From Cerasicoccus maritimus (GTDB lineage: Bacteria > Verrucomicrobiota > Verrucomicrobiia > Opitutales > Cerasicoccaceae), in NCBI GenBank assembly GCA_031296935.1, contig JAVDPD010000002.1:81001-145000 (forward strand): a stretch of DNA of 64,000 bases. The letters run 5' to 3'. The notes below the pieces were generated by a model, which saw only the letters and a list, made by a program, of their open reading frames with translations, had not been told where the DNA came from and made no database searches. Below, piece after piece: positions 33,796-42,408 of the stretch (its first letter is position 1; each line of letters opens with the position of its first letter). Made by a program: the position numbers and the translations under genes.

Positions 33796-33852
33796 CCAGC
33801 GTCCCGCTGGACCGTCGAATGCGTTGCATCCGGATTTGGCCATTGGGCAAAT
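33796..33852. repeat. REP-like three-hairpin element, copy 6 (A-B-C)
   Basis: CCAGCGTCCCGCTGG (33796-33810) begins on the base after TAG. CGAATGCGTTGCATCCG (33816-33832) and ATTTGGCCATTGGGCAAAT (33834-33852) follow; the B stem has a mismatch. A 25-base dispersed repeat (33869-33893) comes next. Confidence 0.85.
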
Positions 33853-33928
33853 GCCACTCCGTCGCTACGGCTTGCTTATAAGCGTCGCCCTACCTCAGTA
33901 AGATTGAATAATCGCCTGCCTCTTCGCT

Positions 33929-33970
33929 ATTTGCGCAATGCGCAAATCTATCGGTCCAGCGGGACGCTGG
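33929..33970. repeat. REP-like element, copy 7 (C-A, no B)
   Basis: ATTTGCGCAATGCGCAAAT (33929-33947), the linker CTATCGGT, then CCAGCGGGACGCTGG (33956-33970). It is inverted relative to copy 6, and unlike all others no gene ends at its A side; kup starts 48 bases to the right. Confidence 0.85.
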
Positions 33971-34017
33971 AAATAATAGCTGGATGCGGCGGGGAGTTGC
34001 CGCCATGATGCGCAACC

Positions 34018-35934
34018 GTGAGTGAGAGCGCTCAAGGGGGAGATGCCGCTGCTGCGTCGAAAGCCGGGACCGCGGGCCTGATGGTCGGCGCGCTGGGCGT
34101 GGTGTTTGGCGACATCGGGACGAGCCCGCTGTATGCGTTTTCGACGGCTTGTAATTATTTGGATGCGGCCGATGTGGAGGCGTCGGTGCTCGGGATTGCG
34201 TCGCTGTTCTTTTGGTCGCTGATGCTCGTGGTGACGGTGAAATACCTGGGCTTCGTCATGCGGGCGGACAACCACGGGGAGGGCGGAGTGTTCGCGTTGA
34301 TGGCTCAGCTGCGACCGTATTTTTCGTCGAAGAAAGGCACGCCGGTCGTGCTGCTGATCATGATGTTTGGCGCGGCGCTGCTGTTGGGCGACGGAGTCAT
34401 TACGCCGGCTATTTCGGTGCTCAGCGCGGTCGAGGGGCTGGAGTTTTTTGAACCGCGGCTGGAGCACTACATCGTGCCGCTGTCGATGCTGATTCTGCTG
34501 GGGCTGTTTGCGGCGCAGCGCTTTGGCACGGGGAAGATCGGCGTGCTGTTTGGGCCGGTGATGCTGGTGTGGTTTATCACGCTGGGCGCTTTGGGCGCGT
34601 GGCAGCTGATGCAGCACGGGCTCGCGGTGCTGGCGGCGGTTAACCCTTACTACGCGGTGCATTTTCTGGTGATGCACTGGCAGCAGGCGATCTGGGTGAT
34701 CGGCGCGGTGGTGCTTTGCGTGACGGGGGCTGAGGCGCTATTTGCCGACATGGGCCACTTCGGGCGCAAGCCGATCACGCTGGCGTGGTATTGCCTGGCG
34801 TTGCCAGGGCTGCTCTTAAATTATTTTGGGCAGGCGGCGCTGGTGCTCGCGGCGGGTAAGGCACCGGAGAATGCCTTTTACGCGCTCGTGCCCGATGGCT
34901 GGCCGACGCTCGCGCTGACAATTCTCGCCACGGTGGCGACGGTGGTGGCGTCGCAGGCGTTGATCTCGGGCTCCTTCGCGCTGGTCCGGCAGGCGATCCA
35001 GCTCCGGCTGCTGCCACCGCTGCAAATCATCCATACGAGCGAGGCGCACGAGTCGCAGATTTTCATTCCGCTGGTCAACCAATGCCTCGGCGGCGCGTGC
35101 ATCCTGACGGTGCTGCTATTTCGCTCGGCCGAGAACCTCGCCGCCGCCTATGGCCTCGCCGACACCGGCGCGATGATCGTGACGAGCATTGCGTATTTCT
35201 ACGTGCGGACGCGGCGTCAGGAGAAGGGCATGGCGCTGAGTTTGGCGCTGCTGGTGTTGTTCTTCTCGGTGGACTTTGCCTTCTTTGGCGCGAACTTGCT
35301 CAAGCTGTTTGCGGGCGGCTATTACCCGTTGGCGATTGCTGGCGGTGCCTTCCTGATGATGGTCACTTACCGCGCGGGGCGTCGCGCACTGCATGCGTAT
35401 CATAATGACCGCCGCGAGCCGCTGAGTGCGTTTTTGGAAAAGCTGGAGCCGGGCAACTATCAGCGATTGCCGGGGACGGCGGTTTATTTAACGGGTAACA
35501 ACCTGACGACGCCCACGATGCTGGCGAGCCAGCTGCGACTGTTTGGCAGCTTGCGCGAGCGGAACCTGATCCTGACGATGGCGCCGGAATCCGTGCCCCG
35601 CGTGGCGGGCGACCTGATCACCGAGACGACGCCGTTGCCCCATGGGTTTGTGCGCGTAACGGCGTCCTACGGCTACGAGGATCGGCCCGATTTGGACGCG
35701 ATCATCGAGGAGGCGGAGCGTCGTTTGTTCGACGGCGCGGTGCCCGAGCCGGTGGCCTATTTTGCCTCGCGCGAACGCTATGTGCCGACGGAGGACGGCC
35801 CGATGCCGATGTTTATGCAGCGGCTGTATTCGCTCCAGCTCCGCAACGCGCGGCCGATTTATGAATACTTCCAGTGGCGCCCGGACGACTTCGTAGAGGT
35901 GATCCAGACGGTGAAGTTTGAGAAGTCGGGGTAG
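34018..35934 (+). CDS. kup: KUP-family potassium uptake protein
   Basis: A 638-residue K+/H+ symporter. About twelve membrane segments occupy residues ~20-455. The family opening is seen: LGVVFGDIGTSPLYAFSTAC, then LMLVVTVKYLGFVMRADNHGEGG and LLGDGVITPAISVLSAVEG. The cytoplasmic tail includes VYLTGNNLTTPTML, typical of KUP. It takes up potassium at low pH or constitutively. The start is a GTG at 34018 with no Shine-Dalgarno sequence. It is monocistronic, 100-plus bases from the next gene, and preceded by two opposed REP-like elements. Confidence 0.95.
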   Translation: MSESAQGGDAAAASKAGTAGLMVGALGVVFGDIGTSPLYAFSTACNYLDAADVEASVLGIASLFFWSLMLVVTVKYLGFVMRADNHGEGGVFALMAQLRPYFSSKKGTPVVLLIMMFGAALLLGDGVITPAISVLSAVEGLEFFEPRLEHYIVPLSMLILLGLFAAQRFGTGKIGVLFGPVMLVWFITLGALGAWQLMQHGLAVLAAVNPYYAVHFLVMHWQQAIWVIGAVVLCVTGAEALFADMGHFGRKPITLAWYCLALPGLLLNYFGQAALVLAAGKAPENAFYALVPDGWPTLALTILATVATVVASQALISGSFALVRQAIQLRLLPPLQIIHTSEAHESQIFIPLVNQCLGGACILTVLLFRSAENLAAAYGLADTGAMIVTSIAYFYVRTRRQEKGMALSLALLVLFFSVDFAFFGANLLKLFAGGYYPLAIAGGAFLMMVTYRAGRRALHAYHNDRREPLSAFLEKLEPGNYQRLPGTAVYLTGNNLTTPTMLASQLRLFGSLRERNLILTMAPESVPRVAGDLITETTPLPHGFVRVTASYGYEDRPDLDAIIEEAERRLFDGAVPEPVAYFASRERYVPTEDGPMPMFMQRLYSLQLRNARPIYEYFQWRPDDFVEVIQTVKFEKSG

Positions 35935-36078
35935 GGCGAACCCTGATTTGGCTCTGTGCGAAGAACGCGTTTCGGGATTTCCGCATATGTCTGTAGGTGA
36001 ATTTTAGAACATCGGTAAGGTATGAGCGCTGGTTGAATTTACTTCGCTTTGCAGAGTGGGGCGTCCATTATCGCGAGG

Positions 36079-36921
36079 ATGTTCCCCCGAATTCTCGCTG
36101 TTTTTCTTACTTTAAGTGTGTCACTGGCTTTTGCTGAGCCGCAGGTTGAGCAGTTGGCGACGGGGTTTAAATTCGTGGAAGGGCCGACGCTGAGTCCGCT
36201 CGATGGCGCGGTTTATTTCTCCGACATTCCGAATCGCAAAGTGCATCGCTGGGACCCGGAGTCGGGCGAAGTGACGGTTTTTCTCGAAGACTCGGGTGGC
36301 TCAAACGGGCTCTTGTTTGACCATGCCGGGAATTTGTTTATTTGCCAGGATAAGTCGCGTCGCCTGGCGGTGCTTGCGCCCGATGGCGAGCTGACCGTGC
36401 TGGCCGAGACTTACGACGGCGGCAAACTTAACAGCACCAACGACCTCTGGATCGACCCGCAGGGCGGCGTTTATTTTACCGATCCGAAATACGGCAAACG
36501 CGACCAGCTTGAGCAGGACGGCGAGCATGTCTATTACCTCTCGCCCGACCGCGCGCAGCTCACGCGGGTCGTTGACGACATGGTGCGCCCCAACGGGATT
36601 GTCGGTACGCCGGACGGCAAAACGCTCTACATCGCCGACCATGGCGGGCAAAAGACCTGGCGTTATAAAATTGCGGACGATGGATCGCTGTCGGACAAAG
36701 CTTTGTTCGCCGACCAGCCGTCGGACGGCATGGCGCTCGACGCCGCAGGGAACCTTTACCTGACGCACGACGGCGTGGATGTCTATTCACCGGCGGGGGA
36801 GCATTTGCAGACGATCATGCTGCCGGAGCGTCCGGCCAATGTCACCGTGATTGGCGAGGAGCCGGTGGTCCTGTTTGTAACCGCGAAAAAATCCGTTTAC
36901 CGGGTCACGTTGGAGCATTGA
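36079..36921 (+). CDS. SMP-30 / gluconolactonase-family exported protein
   Basis: A 280-residue six-bladed beta-propeller. The signal peptide is MFPRILAVFLTLSVSLAFA. The metal-binding Glu is in FVEGPTLSPLDGAVYFSD, and further ligands are in STNDLWIDPQGGVYFTDPKYG, VRPNGIVGTPDGKTLYIADHG and SDGMALDAAGNLYLT. Family members hydrolyse sugar lactones such as gluconolactone, here in the periplasm. ATG 36079 is chosen since GCGAGG precedes it and the signal peptide starts there. A Fur-family gene follows after 30 bases and may be cotranscribed. Confidence 0.88.
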   Translation: MFPRILAVFLTLSVSLAFAEPQVEQLATGFKFVEGPTLSPLDGAVYFSDIPNRKVHRWDPESGEVTVFLEDSGGSNGLLFDHAGNLFICQDKSRRLAVLAPDGELTVLAETYDGGKLNSTNDLWIDPQGGVYFTDPKYGKRDQLEQDGEHVYYLSPDRAQLTRVVDDMVRPNGIVGTPDGKTLYIADHGGQKTWRYKIADDGSLSDKALFADQPSDGMALDAAGNLYLTHDGVDVYSPAGEHLQTIMLPERPANVTVIGEEPVVLFVTAKKSVYRVTLEH

Positions 36922-36951
36922 CCGGCGGCGTAAAATTTCTTGGATAAACTT

Positions 36952-37353
36952 ATGCCGGAAACTCCCACCTTTCGTCGCACCCGCCAGCGCGAAGCCATCT
37001 ACAACGTGCTGAGCGAGGCCGAGCGTCCGCTCAAATTTGAGGAGCTGCTGGAGCGCGCGCGCGAGCATTATCCCCGGCTCGGCGAGCGCACCGTCTTCCG
37101 CAACGTGCGTGAAATGCTCGATGACCACACCCTGGTTCGCGTTTATCTGCCGGGGCAGCCAGCGCGTTACGAGCTGCCAACCGGTAACCACTGCCCGCAC
37201 TTTATTTGCCGCAATTGCAACAACGTGTTTGTGCTGCCGGAGGAGACCCCCGACATCCTGCCAGAGTATCGGGCAAAAATCCCTGATAATTTCGTCGCCG
37301 AAGGCGAGGAGGTGATCATCTACGGTTATTGTCGTGAGTGTCCGAAGGATTAA
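36952..37353 (+). CDS. Fur-family transcriptional regulator
   Basis: A 133-residue metal-dependent repressor. The winged helix covers residues ~8-80, with TFRRTRQREAIYNVLSEAER and the recognition part GERTVFRNVREMLDDH. The dimerisation domain has HCPHFICRNCNNVF, whose CxxC, with the second pair in YCRECPKD, makes the structural zinc site of Fur, Zur and PerR. I cannot tell which metal or peroxide it senses. A TTG four codons earlier is possible. It lies 30 bases after the SMP-30 gene, which may be coincidental. No nearby transporter indicates its target. Confidence 0.87.
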   Translation: MPETPTFRRTRQREAIYNVLSEAERPLKFEELLERAREHYPRLGERTVFRNVREMLDDHTLVRVYLPGQPARYELPTGNHCPHFICRNCNNVFVLPEETPDILPEYRAKIPDNFVAEGEEVIIYGYCRECPKD

Positions 37354-37511
37354 ACTTGGGTAGATTGGGGGCTGAATGGCCCTGTAGGTAATTAAAATAT
37401 CTGGCAGATTGATATGGGGGGTGTCAGTTATTTAACTGAGCATAATACACTATCGGCTGGATGGTCAGCTTAGCAAGTATTTGATAGTGTCATGGCGTCA
37501 AAAGCGATGCC

Positions 37512-37910
37512 ATGAAAGAAGAAGCCGATCACTCCAGCTTATCCTATTCTGAGTTGTTTGACGCCGAAATGCGTCTGATCGTAACGTATGAGAATGAAGA
37601 CTTTTTGCGGAGATTTGCTCAGCTCATTCCAGAAGTGATTTCTCGATCCTCGTGGCGGGTGCGGAAATTGGAGCCAACAATGTTTATCCGCCTATATGCG
37701 GCGCTGGCTCATGAGCTGGCGATGTGCCAGGAAAAATTTGGAGACTACCGAGACTGCAGCATCGCCAGTATCTGCATTAGCCTCCGCCTTCAGCGCCGAC
37801 TGGAGCAGATCCTGCGCCCCCGGGTTTTGCGCCCCAAGAAGCCCGCTGGTCCGAAGAAGGAGAGCCTACAGGGCAAGCCGCCGTTTCATCGTCCGCGCTG
37901 CGTCGCTTAG
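37512..37910 (+). CDS. Hypothetical protein, basic C-terminal tail
   Basis: A 132-residue protein I do not recognise. The N-terminal ~95 residues look helical (SELFDAEMRLIVTYENEDFL, then LAHELAMCQEKFGDYRDCS). The last 35 are strongly basic and Pro-rich (RPRVLRPKKPAGPKKESLQG), suggesting contact with nucleic acid or a flexible tail. Start ATG 37512 lies in AT-richer DNA with no clear ribosome site. It stands between the Fur gene and the SafE-like gene, with gaps of 158 and 60 bases. Confidence 0.6.
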   Translation: MKEEADHSSLSYSELFDAEMRLIVTYENEDFLRRFAQLIPEVISRSSWRVRKLEPTMFIRLYAALAHELAMCQEKFGDYRDCSIASICISLRLQRRLEQILRPRVLRPKKPAGPKKESLQGKPPFHRPRCVA

Positions 37911-37973
37911 AGCGCATTTGCAAACTGTATTTGCCGATTGCCTGAGGCGGAAAACTGCCGATGGTAGGGGGTG

Positions 37974-38660
37974 ATGCTTTCCGCCGCCATGATTGATAGC
38001 GCCTCGGCTGCCTTTATTGCCGGGCTGGTGACGAGTCCGCACTGCGTTGGCATGTGTGGCCCGATTGGCTGCGCAACGTTGCCACTGGGCCAGTCGGAGA
38101 GCTCCCTGGCGTGGGCGACGGCGAGCTACCACCTGGCACGCGCGTTGGCTTATATGACGATCTGCCTGCTGGCGGGCTTGCTGGGCGGTTCAGTGCTCGA
38201 TGTATTTGGGGCGGCGCCAGCGCGGTTTTTGCCGTGGGTGATGGTGGCGATGCTGCTGGCGGTGGCGTTCCGGCTGGATCGTTATTTCCCGAAGCCCAAG
38301 GCCTGGGGCGGAGTTTTTCAAAAGGCGAGCCGCAAGGTGCGTCAATTGCCGCGTTGGCTGCTGGGCGCCGGATTGGGCGGGTTGACTCCGCTGCTGCCCT
38401 GCGGGCCGCTCTATTTAATCTTCACCGTGGCGCTTTTTTCGGGGTCGGCCATCCGCGGGGCAGAGATCGGCCTTGGCTTTGCGCTGGGGACCGTGCCGCT
38501 GCTGGCCTTGGCGCAAGGGGGGTATTTTCGCTATCAGAGTAAGTTTTCGCCCACGGTGTTGCGTTGGGTGCAGCTCGTGTTCGCCTTGGCGGCCGCGGGG
38601 CTGATCGCTTTCCGAATGATCGCCAGTGACGGCGCTTTTGGCGAGCAATTCTGCCACTAG
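37974..38660 (+). CDS. SafE-like (TauE/UreH-type) membrane protein
   Basis: A 228-residue protein with six membrane segments in two halves. Each half has a Cys-containing motif: SPHCVGMCGPIGC (residues ~21-33) and LLPCGPLYLIF (~143-153). This Cys-x-x-x-Cys/PCGP pattern belongs to the sulfite-exporter-TauE/SafE-like family related to DsbD and CcdA, often linked to copper or cytochrome oxidase maturation. No oxidase genes are nearby, so the role here is open. A GTG one codon earlier is in frame; GGTAGGGG lies just upstream and would suit either start. Confidence 0.83.
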   Translation: MLSAAMIDSASAAFIAGLVTSPHCVGMCGPIGCATLPLGQSESSLAWATASYHLARALAYMTICLLAGLLGGSVLDVFGAAPARFLPWVMVAMLLAVAFRLDRYFPKPKAWGGVFQKASRKVRQLPRWLLGAGLGGLTPLLPCGPLYLIFTVALFSGSAIRGAEIGLGFALGTVPLLALAQGGYFRYQSKFSPTVLRWVQLVFALAAAGLIAFRMIASDGAFGEQFCH

Positions 38661-38836
38661 TAAGGGGCAGGAAATGCTTAGCTACAGGATCTCACCAAGG
38701 GCAACGGCGACGGGGCCCCACGCGTGGATAGGGCTGTTTGCCCAAAATGTCGCAATGCGTGTTTAGCCTTTGTTAAAGCGGCTTTCAGCGCCTGCCGAGC
38801 CTTGACCGTTGTCGGTTTTAGGGTAGCTTGATTACC

Positions 38837-39127
38837 ATGACAAATGCCCAATCCGTCCTCGTGATCGAGGGTTTTCAATCCACTGAAGTCACCCTGAAAC
38901 CAGGGCGTTGCGAGTTGCACATGAAGGGCCCTGATTCCAATCGCTTGCTGGCCGTGGAAAACTTCGTGCCGCTGAAGCGAATTGTTGATTTGTTCCTCGG
39001 TTTCGACAAGCTGGAGGTCATTGATCAGCTGAGTCCGGACAATCCCGTGGAATCCGGCCGTTTTCTGGTCCGCGCGCATCGTGGTAATGAGGTCATCAAG
39101 GGCTTCTGCGACCAATACGAAGGCTAA
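38837..39127 (+). CDS. Small hypothetical protein
   Basis: A 96-residue soluble protein, not recognised. It reads as a compact alpha/beta domain: VLVIEGFQSTEVTLKPGRCE, then KRIVDLFLGFDKLEVIDQLS, then FLVRAHRGNEVIKGFCDQYE. No signal peptide or membrane segment. It is preceded by 176 bases without genes and followed by 121 bases before the DeoR regulator. Coding statistics look genuine (codon use as in neighbours). Confidence 0.65.
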   Translation: MTNAQSVLVIEGFQSTEVTLKPGRCELHMKGPDSNRLLAVENFVPLKRIVDLFLGFDKLEVIDQLSPDNPVESGRFLVRAHRGNEVIKGFCDQYEG

Positions 39128-39248
39128 TTCCGCCTCAGCGCTGGTCATTCAGTTTCTGCGAGGCGTGGGCTGGAAGAATTTGGCAGCTTTTGGTTGATTC
39201 CATGCAGCCAAGGCCTAATCTGGAGCAAATACCAGATTAGGAAGCCCC

Positions 39249-40013
39249 ATGACGAACAAGCAGCGCCTCGACGAAATCGAAAAATTCATCCGTGAGCACA
39301 AGTATGCCGACCTGCATACCTTGGGGACGAAGTTTGACATCTCCCTGTCGACGGTCCGCCGAGCGCTCAACGAGCTGGAAACCAATGGCGTGATCCGACG
39401 TCACCACGGTGGCGCGAGTTTAGTGGACGAAGAATCCGCCGCCAGCGACTACGACTTTATTACGCAGGACGACCGCCAATCGGAGGAAAAACACCGGATC
39501 GCGCACAGCGTCGCGTCGAAAATTGAGTCCGGTATGACGGTCATCATCGACGGCGGCACCACGAGCTACGCCGTCGCTAAACTCCTGACGGAAAAGCGTT
39601 TAGTGGTCATTACCAACAGCCTGCCCGTGGCGGCGCTGTTCAGCGAAGTGGGCTCCTGCGAAACGATTGTCACCGGCGGCACGGTTTACGCGCGCCTCGG
39701 TATTCTCTACGGGCCAACCTGCGAGCAGGCGCTCAGCCAAGTGCACGCGGACATCGCGGTCTGCGGTTGCGCGGGCGTCACCGCCAAGGGGCTTTGGAAC
39801 ACGAACTCGTTCATTGTCTCCTTCCAGCAACGGATGATCGAGTCGTCTGACCAAACTTTTTACGTGGTGGACAGCAGCAAGCATGACCGCCGCGCCCTGC
39901 ATTTATCCACGCCCTTTAAACCAAATCTGACCGTTGCGACGGACGCCCCGCCCCCTGATGAAATTACCCAGGCCATCCAGGAACATGGTGGGGAGCTGAT
40001 CGTCGCTCAGTAA
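39249..40013 (+). CDS. DeoR-family transcriptional regulator of the rhamnose gene
   Basis: A 254-residue DeoR-type repressor. The N-terminal helix-turn-helix (residues ~1-60; QRLDEIEKFIREHKYADLHT, LSTVRRALNELETNGVIRRH, HGGA) is followed by a sugar-phosphate-sensing domain related to ribose-5-P isomerase (IIDGGTTSYAVAKLL, then VITNSLPVA, VTGGTVYARLG). AGGAAG lies a few bases before the ATG, one of the few clear ribosome sites in the window. It ends 24 bases before rhamnulokinase, so it probably controls that gene in response to a phosphorylated intermediate such as rhamnulose-1-P or its breakdown products. Confidence 0.9.
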   Translation: MTNKQRLDEIEKFIREHKYADLHTLGTKFDISLSTVRRALNELETNGVIRRHHGGASLVDEESAASDYDFITQDDRQSEEKHRIAHSVASKIESGMTVIIDGGTTSYAVAKLLTEKRLVVITNSLPVAALFSEVGSCETIVTGGTVYARLGILYGPTCEQALSQVHADIAVCGCAGVTAKGLWNTNSFIVSFQQRMIESSDQTFYVVDSSKHDRRALHLSTPFKPNLTVATDAPPPDEITQAIQEHGGELIVAQ

Positions 40014-40037
40014 ACTCCCACACCTCCCCCCTAAGCG

Positions 40038-41453
40038 ATGAAGAAGACCCATTGCGCCGCGATTGACCTCGGCGCCACCAGCGGACGCGTCATCGTCGGC
40101 GCCTACACCGACGAGTCGCTCGAACTCACCGAAATTCACCGTTTCCCGAACGGCTTTCACCGGCTCAATGACCACGATTATTGGGACCTCGGCAGCTTCT
40201 TCAGCCACATTGAAAAGGGGCTCACGGAAGCCAAAAAGCTCTTCCCGGACCTCGTTTCCTGCGGCGTCGACACCTGGGGCGTGGACTACGCGCTGCTCGA
40301 CAAAGACGGCCGCCTCGTGGCCCCCGTGCACGCCTATCGTGACGAGCGCACTGAGCCGATCCGCGACCGACTGATTGCCAAGGGCGACGACAAGCAGCTC
40401 TACGACTGGACGGGCCTGCCGCCGGTTAATTACAACACGGTAATCCAGCTTCACGAGTCGTTGACCGCCTTCCCGCACCTCCGCGAGGCCGTGGACCGCT
40501 GCCTGCTGTTGCCGGATTATTTCAACTACCTGCTGTCGGGCAAAATGGTCAACGAAGTCTCCATTGCGAGCACTGGCCAACTGCTCGACATCCAAACCGG
40601 CGGCTTCTCCAAGGAGACCCTCGACTTCTTCGGCATCCCCGAAAAGTGGTTCCAGGGCCCGGCTAAGGCGGGCGAAAACCTCGGCAAGGTCCGCAATATG
40701 CCGGGCTTGGAAGACGTCGATGTGATCCTCGCGCCCGGGCACGACACCTCGTGCGCCTTCGAGGCGATTCCCCGCATCGGCAAGGACTTGTTTGTGTCGG
40801 CGGGCACGTGGCTGCTGACCGGTGGCTTGACCGCCCAGGCGGCCTCGGGCGACGCGGCTTACGAGCTGGGCGTTTCCAACGAGCGCGACGGCCAGGGCGG
40901 CTATCGCCCGAATAAGATTTTGCTCGGCCTTTGGTTGCTCGAAAAGGTGATGCCTTACTTCGAGGGTCGCCCGACGAACGACGCCGAATGGTCCGGCCTC
41001 ATCGAGCGCGCCGACGACATTGGCCGCGCCGAAGTCCTCATTGACACCAGCGACCGCTCGCTCTTCAACCCCGACAACATGAAGGAGGCCATCGACGCCA
41101 ACCTGAAGCGCCAGGGAGGCCAGCCGCCGGCGGACTTGCCGGGCTACGTGAGCCTGATCTGTGATTCGCTGGGCGCGAGCGTCGCGAACACGGTCAAGGT
41201 GTTTGAGGAAATGACGGGCGAAACCTTCGACAACCTCATCATCGTGGGCGGCGGTTCGAAGAATCGCCTGCTCTGCCAGCGCATCGCAGACTTTGCGGGC
41301 ATCCCCGTAACGAGCTACAAGCTGGAAGGCACCACGGTAGGCAACATCGGCTATCAGCTGCTCGGGATGGGCGTGATTCAGTCGCTCGATGAATACCGCG
41401 CCGTCGTCGCGCGAGACATCGCCAAGCAAAGCTACCGGCCCAACGTCGGGTAG
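40038..41453 (+). CDS. rhaB: Rhamnulokinase
   Basis: A 471-residue FGGY-type sugar kinase. It begins CAAIDLGATSGRVIVG, the phosphate-1 motif. SCGVDTWGVDYALLDKDGRL with HAYRDERT is characteristic of rhamnulokinase. APGHDTSCAFEAIP (catalytic Asp in GHDT) and IIVGGGSKNRLLCQRIADFAG follow. It phosphorylates L-rhamnulose to rhamnulose-1-P. It lies directly after the DeoR regulator. Isomerase and aldolase are not in the window. Rhamnose is common in marine algal and plant polysaccharides, which suits the nearby sulfatase maturase and glycosidase. Confidence 0.93.
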   Translation: MKKTHCAAIDLGATSGRVIVGAYTDESLELTEIHRFPNGFHRLNDHDYWDLGSFFSHIEKGLTEAKKLFPDLVSCGVDTWGVDYALLDKDGRLVAPVHAYRDERTEPIRDRLIAKGDDKQLYDWTGLPPVNYNTVIQLHESLTAFPHLREAVDRCLLLPDYFNYLLSGKMVNEVSIASTGQLLDIQTGGFSKETLDFFGIPEKWFQGPAKAGENLGKVRNMPGLEDVDVILAPGHDTSCAFEAIPRIGKDLFVSAGTWLLTGGLTAQAASGDAAYELGVSNERDGQGGYRPNKILLGLWLLEKVMPYFEGRPTNDAEWSGLIERADDIGRAEVLIDTSDRSLFNPDNMKEAIDANLKRQGGQPPADLPGYVSLICDSLGASVANTVKVFEEMTGETFDNLIIVGGGSKNRLLCQRIADFAGIPVTSYKLEGTTVGNIGYQLLGMGVIQSLDEYRAVVARDIAKQSYRPNVG

Positions 41454-41526
41454 GGGCCGGGTGATAATTTATCCGCATCGTTACTTACCGGGTTGACTCT
41501 GCCGCGCGCTTTACAAGCGTGTAGCT

Positions 41527-42408
41527 GTGTCTGTTCGCTACCGCAAACGCCGATCCCGCACGCCCCTGATTCTTGGGGGGATGATTCTTCTGCTGGCGCT
41601 GAGCGGCGCCGTTGCCTGGTATTTGAATCAGTGGAAGCCCGGCGAGGAGCCCGAGACGGATGTTGAAGCCGCCGTCTCGGAAGAGTCGGCCCCGATGAAA
41701 ACCGTTAGGCTGGTTCACTATGGCTACCCGCCGCGCAACCTCGAAGAGCTGGTCGAGCGCTATGCCAAGGCGCAAGGCGGCCCGGAGAAGATTGCCCAGA
41801 TTAAGAGCCTGAAGCTTCGTGGCGTGACGCGCCAGGGCGATCAGGAAATGGAGTTTCAGCAGATTAAGCGTGTGCCGTCGAGCAGCCGTATTACTTTGGA
41901 AACCGCCCAGTACGAACTGAGCACCATTACGAATGGCGACGAGGTGTGGCGCAAGTTTGGCGGCCGCCCGGAGGTCTACCGTGTTACGGGAGAAGACCGC
42001 GAACGAGTCCTCAGCGAATCGCAGATTATCAGTCCGCTCTGGACCTATCGCAATACGCCGGGCGTGCTTTCGATGATGTCTGACGAGATGTTGGACGGCG
42101 TGATCTACCACCGCGTTAAGGTAGCCATTCCGGATCAGCCTGTAGCGGTTTATTGGATCGATCCAGAAACCTATTTGGAGCGTCAGATTGTGACGACCAA
42201 TGCCGAAGGTGGCGAAGTTGTCACGCTATTTGAAGACTACCGTCCGCTGGATTGGCTCGTGATTCCCTACCGCGTCGTGTTCATGAAAGATGGCGAGCTG
42301 GTTTCCGACATCGAGCTCATGACGGCCGATATGAACATCGGCGTGTTCGCGTCCTATTTTGATCCGCCGGAAATGACGGCGGAGTGGCCGCCGAAGGGCT
42401 TTAATTAA
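41527..42408 (+). CDS. Single-pass membrane protein with LolA-like domain
   Basis: A 293-residue protein. A short basic start (SVRYRKRRSRTPL) is followed by one membrane helix (residues ~15-35; GGMILLLALSGAVAWYL) and an acidic linker. The periplasmic domain carries LEELVERYAKAQGGPEKIAQ, KSLKLRGVTRQGDQEMEFQQ and ITLETAQYELSTITNGDEVW, a pattern of outer-membrane lipoprotein-carrier-type folds. The organisation mirrors 11061-12266. Function unknown; binding of a hydrophobic ligand would fit. The start is a GTG. The last eight bases overlap the convergent Nudix gene. Confidence 0.7.
   Translation: MSVRYRKRRSRTPLILGGMILLLALSGAVAWYLNQWKPGEEPETDVEAAVSEESAPMKTVRLVHYGYPPRNLEELVERYAKAQGGPEKIAQIKSLKLRGVTRQGDQEMEFQQIKRVPSSSRITLETAQYELSTITNGDEVWRKFGGRPEVYRVTGEDRERVLSESQIISPLWTYRNTPGVLSMMSDEMLDGVIYHRVKVAIPDQPVAVYWIDPETYLERQIVTTNAEGGEVVTLFEDYRPLDWLVIPYRVVFMKDGELVSDIELMTADMNIGVFASYFDPPEMTAEWPPKGFN

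Noticed and set aside
39903-41429. A 508-codon minus-strand frame opposite rhaB
   Set aside because: Shadow of the rhamnulokinase codon bias; no start context and no recognisable motif.
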